Source: Acidobacteriaceae bacterium | GTDB lineage: Bacteria > Acidobacteriota > Terriglobia > Terriglobales > Acidobacteriaceae | NCBI GenBank assembly: GCA_025462735.1 | Contig: JAOAPC010000008.1 | Coordinates: forward strand, 62,001-126,000 | Direction: 5' to 3' | Length of the DNA stretch: 64,000 nucleotides | Shown: positions 34,071 to 41,918 of the stretch, one piece after another | How positions within the stretch are numbered: the first letter of the stretch is position 1 | How the letters are laid out: each line of letters starts with the position of its first letter | The notes under the pieces: generated by a model | Database searches by the model: none | What the model saw: only the letters and a program-made list of their open reading frames with translations | Told to the model about the DNA's origin: nothing | Program-made: the position numbers and the translations under genes

Positions 34071-35550
34071 GTGGCTTTGATTCTGGCGGTTGACGACGAA
34101 AGCTCAGGACTTTATTTTCGCAAGCTCATTCTGGAGCATGCGGGACACACCGTGCTTAGCTCCACCGGAGTTGACGAAGCGCTCACCCTTTTCCGTGACA
34201 ATCCAGTCGACATCGTGGTAACCGACCATCTGCTGGGACGGCAGACTGGGAATGACATGGCCGAGGAGATGAAACGGACCAAGCCGGCGGTCCCGATCAT
34301 CTTGCTTTCGGGTACCAGCACCATACCGGAAGCTCTGGTGCATGCCGACGCGTTTCTCAGCAAGACTGAAGGCCCGGAACAATTGCTCGAAACCGTGCAG
34401 CAGTTGCTTTCGCGGCAGGGAGATTCACCCGAGACGATTCCGCCACAAGCGAAACGGGCGACGCTTCAGGAGCTTCTCGCTGCTATTGTCGACGATAGCG
34501 ACGATGCCATCCTTAGCAAGGGCCTCAACGGCACTATCTTGACGTGGAACAGAGCAGCCGAGCGCATGTACGAGTACCGCGCTGACGAAGTCATCGGGAA
34601 AAACGTGTCCATATTATTGCCGCCGGACCGCCCGCATGAGGTCAGCGAGATACTTCAACGCCTGCGTCAAGGTGAAAAGATCGAACGGTTCGAGACCACT
34701 CGCCGCACCAAGGGCGGCCGCATGGTGAACGTCTCTCTCACTATTTCACCGGTGCGGGATGCGGGGGGCGAAATCATTGCAGCTTCAACCATCGCCCGTG
34801 ACATCACCCAGACAAAAATGGCGGAACAAGCGTTGCGCACTTCGGAAAAGTTGGCGGTCGCGGGACGAATGGCTGCAACCATAGCGCATGAAATCAACAA
34901 TCCTTTGGAGACGGTCACAAACGTCCTTTACTTGTTATCACGCAACCCGAGAATGGACGAACAGGCACGGCAACATCTGAAGATCGCCGATGAGGAGTTG
35001 CGGCGCATCTCCCAGATCACCCGGAGCACGCTTGGCCTCTATCGGGAGCGTGACACCACGCCAGGTCCGGTCAACTTGACAGAAATGATCGAGAAACCTG
35101 CTCATGTTTTATCAGCGCCAGGTGCAGTCACTGGGCGTGAAGGTTGAGAAACGCTTCGATTCTTCAGGAAGGGTGATAGGAGTATCCGGAGAGTTGCGGC
35201 AGGTGGTCGCCAATCTCATTGCCAATGCGATCGACGCGCTGACCGTTACTGGAACGAAGCTGAAATTGCATGTCTACGAGTCTGCAGATTGGCGAAATCT
35301 TTCCCGTCGAGGTATCCGCGTAGTTGTCGCCGATGATGGCCCAGGAATGAATGCAGAGACGCAGGCCAACTTGTTTCATCCTTTTTACACCACCAAAGGC
35401 CAAAGGGGCACTGGGCTGGGACTTTGGGTGAGCCACGGAATTATTGGCAAGCACGGGGGAACTATTCGCCTGCGAAGTAAAACCGGCGAGCGGCACGGCA
35501 CCTGTTTCAGCGTTTTTCTTCCAATCAGTAATCAGACCAAAACCCGTTAG
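34071..35550 (+). pseudogene. Hybrid receiver-PAS-histidine kinase gene split by a +1 frameshift
   Basis: Frame one (34071-35147, GTG start) encodes a receiver domain (about 1-115, ILAVDDESSG with VTDHLLG acceptor region), a PAS domain (about 140-250) and the phosphoacceptor helix with H273 in ATIAHEINNPLETV. It then runs out of sense after EMIEK. The ATPase domain continues in the next frame (35104-35550) with N box ANLIANAID, G1 DDGPGMN and G2 GTGLGLW. Removing one A of the AAA at 35094-35096 joins the two into a continuous kinase (ENLLMFYQRQ). It is either a mutated gene or a sequencing error. Confidence 0.85.
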
Positions 35551-35612
35551 CGCGCTCCTTTCTGGCCTCTGGCCTGCCGCAGGTACAATCATTTGCATCT
35601 ATAACTCGGCAA

Positions 35613-37190
35613 ATGAATCCATACAATTTACTGCCACACGCCTGGCCGGCTTCGAAAACCCTGAGCACGATGAATACAGCATGCGCGAGAGCAAAATCTG
35701 CGGGAATATTGGCGTTAAGTTGCAGCTTGTTAATTTTCACGAGTGTGCTACCGCTCCTAGGCCAGGCCGCAAGCGGCGGATTCAGCACGCCCGCAGCGCC
35801 CGCGCAAGGAGCCAGTTCCTCGGGATCTTCTGAAAGCGCATCACCCTCGATCGCCACTTACAGCACTACCACTCAAAGTCCTTTTCTTGGCAGTGTGCCC
35901 GAGGGTAAAGCCACGGGCACGGTGCTTCCATTGTCTTTCAAGGAGGCGATTGATCGCGCGCTGCGGAATAATCTTGGCTTACTCCTGGCCAGCGACAGCT
36001 CGCTTGCGGCACGGGGAGCCAAATGGCAGGAACTAAGCCGGCTCTTACCCACTTTGAGTGCATCGGCCAATCAGACTGTCGAGCAAATTGACCTGGCAGC
36101 ATTGGGGTTCAGATTCAATTTTCCCGGTATTCCGCCGGTGGTTGGCCCGGTAGGAGTCTTCGACGCTCGCTTTTATCTGACGGCATCGTTATTCGATTGG
36201 CATGCGATCGAGCGGGAGCGCGGCGCCAGGGCAAACGAATCGGCTGCGCGATATCGCTATAGCGATGCGCGCGAATTGGTAGTAATGGCCGCTGGGAATG
36301 AATACCTGATGTCTATCGCTGCAGCCGCGCGCGTGGACGCAGCGCAAGCGCAGCTCGAAACCGCGCAGGCGCTTTTCAATAAAACCCACGATCAGCAAAC
36401 GGCAGGCGTGTCTCCCGCCATTGATACCCTCCGCGCGCAAGTAGAGTTTAAAACTCGACAGCAGCAACTGATCGTGGCCCGCAATAATTATGCGAAGCAG
36501 AAGCTTGCGCTCGCCCGCACCATCGGGTTGCCGCCCGGCCAGGAATTCAATTTGACCGAACAGGCCCAGTACCAGCCGCTGGCTCCAATGAGCGTCGAGC
36601 AGGCGCTGCAACGCGCATATACTTCGCGGTCTGATTATCAAGCGGCGGCGCAGCAAGTGCGGGCTGCGGAGCAATTCCGGCGGGCCGCAACTGCCGAACA
36701 TCTTCCCACCCTGGACCTCTCCGGGAATTACGGGGCCGCGGGCGTAAACCTGGGTAATTCGCATGGCGTGTTCGTGGCCGGCGCGACTCTCGCTATCCCG
36801 ATATTTGCCGGGGGACGCACGCACGCTGACGTGCTTCAGGCAGAAGCTACTCTGCGGCAGAGCCGCCAGCAACTGGAGAATCTCCGGGGGCTAATCGACT
36901 ACGATGTTCGCACCGCGCTGCTCGATCTTGCGGCCGCGGCCGATCAGGTCCAAGTCGCGAGGTCAGCGCTCGATCTAGCCAACCAGACTTTGGTGCAGGC
37001 TCGCGACCGGTTCACCGCCGGGGTAACGGATAATCTGGAAGTGGTCCAAGCACAGGAATCTGTAGCCTCAGCCAACGAGAATTACATCAGCAGCCTCTAT
37101 TCTCACAACATAGCCAAAGTGCTGCTGGCGCGCGCGATTGGGTTCGCAGAGCAGGGAGTGAAACAATATCTGGAAGGTAAAGGCAAGTGA
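35613..37190 (+). CDS. TolC-family outer-membrane efflux protein
   Basis: The 525-residue protein has a signal peptide (hydrophobic region about 28-50, ending LLGQA). Two outer-membrane efflux repeats follow (about 100-300 and 320-500), marked by the long coiled-coil segments AAGNEYLMSIAAAARVDAAQ and LLDLAAAADQVQVARSALDL. An in-frame ATG at 35670 may be the real start, because it places the signal peptide closer to the N-terminus. It should form the trimeric exit duct for the HlyD/EmrA-type adaptor encoded 3 bases downstream. Confidence 0.9.
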   Translation: MNPYNLLPHAWPASKTLSTMNTACARAKSAGILALSCSLLIFTSVLPLLGQAASGGFSTPAAPAQGASSSGSSESASPSIATYSTTTQSPFLGSVPEGKATGTVLPLSFKEAIDRALRNNLGLLLASDSSLAARGAKWQELSRLLPTLSASANQTVEQIDLAALGFRFNFPGIPPVVGPVGVFDARFYLTASLFDWHAIERERGARANESAARYRYSDARELVVMAAGNEYLMSIAAAARVDAAQAQLETAQALFNKTHDQQTAGVSPAIDTLRAQVEFKTRQQQLIVARNNYAKQKLALARTIGLPPGQEFNLTEQAQYQPLAPMSVEQALQRAYTSRSDYQAAAQQVRAAEQFRRAATAEHLPTLDLSGNYGAAGVNLGNSHGVFVAGATLAIPIFAGGRTHADVLQAEATLRQSRQQLENLRGLIDYDVRTALLDLAAAADQVQVARSALDLANQTLVQARDRFTAGVTDNLEVVQAQESVASANENYISSLYSHNIAKVLLARAIGFAEQGVKQYLEGKGK

Positions 37191-37193
37191 GAT

Positions 37194-38534
37194 ATGGCAC
37201 AGGAAACTGAGATTCAAGAGCCACCGGCACAACGGCATACATCACAACCGCTAGCTCCGCAAGGGCGGGTTCCGCAGGTAGAGACTCCGACGCAAACGCC
37301 GCCGGCGCAAACACCGCAGCCCCGGCCTCCGGCTGTCTCCGAGCGTGATTTGAAGTGGAGAGAGTTTCGCTCGCGAAATCCGCGTTTTCGCATGTTCCTG
37401 ATAATAGGAATTGTGGTGTTGCTAGTGGCGGGCTTTTTTTTAATGCGTTACTTCAGCAGCTACGAATCCACCGACGATGCGCAGATTGACGGGCATCTCA
37501 ATCCGGTGAGCGCGCGGGTCTCCGGTCATGTGCAAAAGCTTCTGGTGGACGACAACCAATACGTGCAGGCTGGTCAGGCGTTGGTGCAGATTGATCCCTC
37601 CGATTACCAGGTGCTGGTAGCGCGTGCGCAGGGCGACTACGACAATGCAGTTGCTACCGCCAAGGCCGCCGGCGTCAACGTTCCTATCACCACAACCAGC
37701 ACCACCAGCCAGCTTTCCTCGGCGGCGGCGGATGTAATGACGGCACGTGCGAACCTGCTTGCGGCCAGACAGCAGATCGAAGCGGCGAATGCGCAACTTG
37801 TGCAAGCCGATGCCAACAACGTGAAGGCTCAGAATGACTTGGCGCGTTACAAACAATTAGTTTCGAAACAGGAGATTTCGCAGCAACAGTACGATCAGGC
37901 TTATGCCACGGCGCAAGCAGCGGCAGCGGGGGTTGATGCTGCCCGCTCCGGCGTGGCCGCGACTCAGGAGCAGGTGAAGGCCGCGCAGGGCAGGGTTGCA
38001 TCAGCGGAGGCGAATCTGCGCTCCGCGCAAACTGCGCCACAACAGATTGCCGCCATCCGTTCACGCGCTCAATCAGCCTTGGCCTTAGTCGAGCAGAAAA
38101 AGGCGGAACTGGACGCCGCAAAACTGAATCTGCTGTACACGACTGTTGTCGCGCCGGTGAATGGGTTCGTGACGAGCCGAACGGTTGAGGCGGGACAAAA
38201 CGTGCAGCCCGGGCAGGAATTCATGCGCGTAATCAACCTGGACGACATCTGGGTCACGGCCAACTTCAAGGAAACCCAGTTGCGAAAGATGCGAATTAAT
38301 CAGCCGGTCACGATTCATGTGGACACAACGGGCAATGACTACAAAGGTCACCTCCACAGCATCGCCGGTGCGAGCGGCGCTATTACGAGCCTATTGCCTC
38401 CCGAGAACGCAACCGGAAACTTTGTCAAGGTTGTGCAACGAATTCCGGTGAAGATTATTTTTGATCGGGGAGAGACCAAAGAGCATGTGTTGCGCCCAGG
38501 AATGTCGGTTGAACCCAAGGTCTGGTTGCGATAA
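37194..38534 (+). CDS. HlyD/EmrA-family membrane-fusion protein
   Basis: The 446-residue adaptor has a cytoplasmic proline/glutamine-rich start (about 1-50) and one membrane helix (about 66-86, FLIIGIVVLLVAGFF). A biotinyl-lipoyl-like barrel half follows (STDDAQIDGHLNPVSARVSG), then a long alpha-helical hairpin (about 160-290, Ala/Gln-rich) and the second barrel half (VVAPVNGFVTSRTVEAGQNVQPGQ). It links TolC to an inner-membrane exporter such as EmrB, but no such gene lies next to it here. Confidence 0.92.
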   Translation: MAQETEIQEPPAQRHTSQPLAPQGRVPQVETPTQTPPAQTPQPRPPAVSERDLKWREFRSRNPRFRMFLIIGIVVLLVAGFFLMRYFSSYESTDDAQIDGHLNPVSARVSGHVQKLLVDDNQYVQAGQALVQIDPSDYQVLVARAQGDYDNAVATAKAAGVNVPITTTSTTSQLSSAAADVMTARANLLAARQQIEAANAQLVQADANNVKAQNDLARYKQLVSKQEISQQQYDQAYATAQAAAAGVDAARSGVAATQEQVKAAQGRVASAEANLRSAQTAPQQIAAIRSRAQSALALVEQKKAELDAAKLNLLYTTVVAPVNGFVTSRTVEAGQNVQPGQEFMRVINLDDIWVTANFKETQLRKMRINQPVTIHVDTTGNDYKGHLHSIAGASGAITSLLPPENATGNFVKVVQRIPVKIIFDRGETKEHVLRPGMSVEPKVWLR

Positions 38535-38572
38535 AGTGTCCTCGCGAGATTGATCGAGATCCTGAGATCTCG

Positions 38573-39208
38573 GTGCAAGACATGTATCGGGTTATCACTA
38601 TCGAACGGGAGTATGGTTGCGGCGCGGGGGAAATCGCCCGCAAGCTGGCTTCAAAACTTGGTTGGAAACTCTGGGACCGGGACTTGACTGCGGAAATCGC
38701 CAGGGTCGCGAACGTCGACCCATCTTCGGTTTCGATGTGCGAAGAGCGCGTTGACAGCACATTTCAAAGGCTCGTAAAGGTCTTCTGGCGCGGGAGCTAC
38801 GAACGCAGCGCCGACCTTTCGCACCAGCCGTTCGGTCCAGACCGCATGGTTGAGGTCGGCGAAGAAGTCATGTGCAACATTGCCGAGCAGGGCGACTGCG
38901 TGATCGTCGGCCGTGGCGCTCCATACTTCCTGCGTGAGCGCAGTGACACGTTTCACGTGTTTCTTTACGCGCCACGTGCAGAAAAACTGCGGCGAATTCA
39001 GAGTCTGGGCAGGAGCCTCAGCGACGCGGAAGACCTGGTCGATACCGTAGACCGCGAACGTATTCTGTTCGTGAAACACTATTTCGGAGCTGATTGGCCC
39101 ACGCGGTCCCTCTATCACGTGATGATCAACACCGCGATTGGAGACGAAAACGTTCTTTCTACCATCCTCCACAGCATGCGCACGCTTGAACGCGAGTACG
39201 TAAGTTAA
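38573..39208 (+). CDS. Cytidylate kinase-like protein
   Basis: The 211-residue P-loop protein belongs to the cytidylate-kinase-like family (Cytidylate_kin2 type). It contains VITIEREYGCGAGEIARKLA (a degenerate P-loop about 7-26), the WDRDLTAEIA segment and GDCVIVGRGAPYFL (about 105-119). The P-loop Gly-rich stretch lacks the classic GKS/T, so the substrate may differ from CMP. The role is unknown. It follows the HlyD gene and precedes the ABC-F gene without obvious operon signals. Confidence 0.75.
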   Translation: MQDMYRVITIEREYGCGAGEIARKLASKLGWKLWDRDLTAEIARVANVDPSSVSMCEERVDSTFQRLVKVFWRGSYERSADLSHQPFGPDRMVEVGEEVMCNIAEQGDCVIVGRGAPYFLRERSDTFHVFLYAPRAEKLRRIQSLGRSLSDAEDLVDTVDRERILFVKHYFGADWPTRSLYHVMINTAIGDENVLSTILHSMRTLEREYVS

Positions 39209-39267
39209 GCCCCCAGATCTCCATTCAGCCGCAAACCCGCCCTTCATGAGAACATTGAAGTTGACCA

Positions 39268-41211
39268 ATGATTCAACTCAGTTCTGCGGGAAAACGGTAT
39301 GGGCACAAAATGCTCTTCGACCGCGCGGACCTGCTGATCACGCCGCGCGATCGGGTGGGCCTGGTTGGCGCCAACGGCACAGGAAAATCCACATTCCTGA
39401 AGATTCTTGCCGGCTCGGAAACGCTGGATTATGGCAGTGTCTCGGTGGCAAAAGGAATCAGTTCCGGATACCTTCCCCAGGATGGCCTGACCCTTTCAGG
39501 AAAAACTGTCTTCGCCGAATGCATGTCGGTGTTCTCGCGTCTGCGGGACATGGAGCAGGAACTCGAGCAGCTGACTTCACGCATGTCCGAGATCGACCAT
39601 ACCTCCGCGGAGTATGAGCAGGTGGCGGAACGCTACCACCAGATTGAGCATGAATTCCGGGTCCATGACGGTTATGCGATCGAAGCGCAAGTGGGAGCAG
39701 TGCTTGCCGGACTAGGCTTCCGCACAGAGGACTGGCACCGTCAAACGGAGGAATTTTCCGGAGGCTGGCAGATGCGCATTGCGCTGGCCAAACTTCTGCT
39801 GCAGAAACCCAACCTCTTGCTGCTCGATGAGCCTACGAATCACCTCGACCTGGAATCCCGCAACTGGCTGGAACAGTATCTTTCGGATTATCCCTTCGCG
39901 CTGGTCCTGATTTCGCACGACCGGTATTTTCTGGATGTAACCGTCAATCGAATTATCGAAATCTGGAACAAGAAGATTTGGACCTACAGCGGTAATTACG
40001 AAAAATATCTCGGGCAGAAGACACAAAGGCGCGAGCAACTGGAGGCGGCATACCGCAATCAGCGTGAGCGAGTTGAGCAACTCGAGATTTTTATCAATCG
40101 CTTCCGCTATCAGGCCACGAAGGCAAAGCAGGTGCAAAGCCGGATCAAAGAACTGGAAAAGATGGAGCGCATTCAGTTGCCCGAGGAGGAAAAGACGATC
40201 CATTTTTCTTTCCCGCAGCCCAAGCCGGGTGGCAGGATAGTGGCGGAGTTTGCCGGAGTGGCGAAATCCTACGGCGAGAAGCAAGTCTTTAAAAATGTAG
40301 ACTTCATGATCGAGCGCGGCGACCGCATCGCGCTGGTAGGAGTAAACGGCGCAGGCAAATCCACGCTGATCAAGCTGCTCGCCGGGATAGAACCATTGAC
40401 GAACGGGCAGTACAGTTTAGGTCACAACGTTCAGCTCGACTATTTTGCGCAGGACCAATACAAGGAACTCGACCAAAACGAGCGCATTCTCGACGATCTC
40501 GGCCAGGTTGCTCCCTCATCCCGGGAAACCGATTTGCGTAACCTGCTCGGCTGTTTTCTTTTTTCCGGAGACGATGTATTCAAACGTATTGGCGTGCTCT
40601 CCGGTGGTGAGCGCAACCGCTACGCTCTTTTGCGCATGCTGCTTCATCCCGCGAATTTTCTGTTGCTCGACGAGCCTACCAATCATCTCGACATCCGCGC
40701 AAAAGACATTCTGCTGAACGCGTTGAGCGCCTACACCGGCACCGTGGTATTCGTCTCGCACGATCGCTACTTCATCGATAAGCTAGCAACGCGTGTCTTC
40801 GAAATCGGCAGCGGCCGGGTCGAGATCTATCCCGGAAATTACGAGGACTTCCTTTGGCGCAAACAAGGCGGTGCGGCGAAATTGCAGGAGTCGGTCTCCA
40901 CCTCTGCGCACGTGGTTACTCCTGCGAACGGAAACGGCGCCAAGCCATCTGCCCCCGAAAACAAAGCCAAACGCATCAATCCGATTAAGCGGAAACAGAT
41001 GGAAGATCGGGCAAAGAAATTGGAAGAGCAGATTTCCATTCTGGAGTCGAAGATTGCTGGCTGCGAAAGCTCTCTGCAGAACTTCGTGAGCGCGGAAGAA
41101 ACCACGCGCCTTACGCAAGAGCTGGATCAGACGCGCAATGAACTGAAGGAACGCACTGCGGACTGGGAACAGATCGGGCAAGAGTTGGAAACGACTACCG
41201 ACAAAGTCTGA
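39268..41211 (+). CDS. ABC-F family ATPase
   Basis: The 647-residue protein has two ATP-binding cassettes and no membrane domain. Walker A motifs are GANGTGKST (about 33-41) and GVNGAGKST; the signatures are FSGGWQMRIALAKLL and LSGGERNRYALLRML. Both are followed by LLLDEPTNHLD. A C-terminal coiled coil (about 575-645, RKQMEDRAKKLEEQISILES onward) resembles Uup/YheS/YdiF members. ABC-F proteins act on ribosomes to relieve stalling or protect from antibiotics. Which of these applies cannot be read here. Confidence 0.93.
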   Translation: MIQLSSAGKRYGHKMLFDRADLLITPRDRVGLVGANGTGKSTFLKILAGSETLDYGSVSVAKGISSGYLPQDGLTLSGKTVFAECMSVFSRLRDMEQELEQLTSRMSEIDHTSAEYEQVAERYHQIEHEFRVHDGYAIEAQVGAVLAGLGFRTEDWHRQTEEFSGGWQMRIALAKLLLQKPNLLLLDEPTNHLDLESRNWLEQYLSDYPFALVLISHDRYFLDVTVNRIIEIWNKKIWTYSGNYEKYLGQKTQRREQLEAAYRNQRERVEQLEIFINRFRYQATKAKQVQSRIKELEKMERIQLPEEEKTIHFSFPQPKPGGRIVAEFAGVAKSYGEKQVFKNVDFMIERGDRIALVGVNGAGKSTLIKLLAGIEPLTNGQYSLGHNVQLDYFAQDQYKELDQNERILDDLGQVAPSSRETDLRNLLGCFLFSGDDVFKRIGVLSGGERNRYALLRMLLHPANFLLLDEPTNHLDIRAKDILLNALSAYTGTVVFVSHDRYFIDKLATRVFEIGSGRVEIYPGNYEDFLWRKQGGAAKLQESVSTSAHVVTPANGNGAKPSAPENKAKRINPIKRKQMEDRAKKLEEQISILESKIAGCESSLQNFVSAEETTRLTQELDQTRNELKERTADWEQIGQELETTTDKV

Positions 41212-41375
41212 GCGCCAAAAATCGGGAGCATCTGAGTTGCGAAGTTCACGCCCATAAGGCCAACCCAGCCGTACCACATCCTCCGTAACCTGCCGCACTT
41301 CGGTAATCCTGTGCCATAGTCACTGTTACCGAATCTAGCCGCAACGCGCGGGCAATCAAACAAGGAAGGATTCTA

Positions 41376-41849
41376 ATGTTGCATTCCACGGACAACGCTC
41401 CCAAGCCGCAATTCACACCGTCAACCCCAAACCCTGTTGCGCCGGTGAAGACTGTTTCTTCGCCGATCGAGCAGGCCACCATCGGGCGTTCGCTGGTCAT
41501 AAAGGGCGAGATCAGCGGCAGCGAGTCGCTCTATGTCGATGGCCGCATCGAAGGCACGGTTTCATTCAAAGATCACCGTGTGACTGTGGGACGGAATGGC
41601 GTAGTTGCAGCCAACATTTCCGCACGAGAAGTTGTCATTATGGGCAAGGTCACGGGAAATATCGAGTGCAGCGATCGCGTGGATATCCGCAGCGAAGGCT
41701 CGCTTACCGGCGATGTCATTAGCCGGCGCATCAGCGTGGAAGATGGCGCGATACTTCGTGGCAGCGTGCAACTGGCGCCTGGCGAGAAGCAGGAAAAAAC
41801 CTCGCGTCCGGAAATGCCCAAGGTCATGGCAGCAGGCGCAGGAAAGTAA
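41376..41849 (+). CDS. Bactofilin (polymer-forming cytoskeletal protein)
   Basis: The 157-residue protein has a proline-rich N-terminal tail (about 1-30). A right-handed beta-helix core follows (about 35-130), with repeated short strands such as GRSLVIKGEISGSESLYVDG and REVVIMGKVTGNIECSDRVD, then a short Lys/Glu tail. Bactofilins form filaments that organise cell shape or anchor polar machines such as pili. It is convergent with the TonB-like gene and close to the tad genes, so a role in placing the pilus apparatus is possible but unproven. AGGAAGG precedes the start. Confidence 0.92.
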   Translation: MLHSTDNAPKPQFTPSTPNPVAPVKTVSSPIEQATIGRSLVIKGEISGSESLYVDGRIEGTVSFKDHRVTVGRNGVVAANISAREVVIMGKVTGNIECSDRVDIRSEGSLTGDVISRRISVEDGAILRGSVQLAPGEKQEKTSRPEMPKVMAAGAGK

Positions 41850-41918
41850 GCTCACCGAACTACCGGAAGCATCGGATGGCAACATTCGATGCTTTTGCTT
41901 TTTTCGATCGGAATCGAA

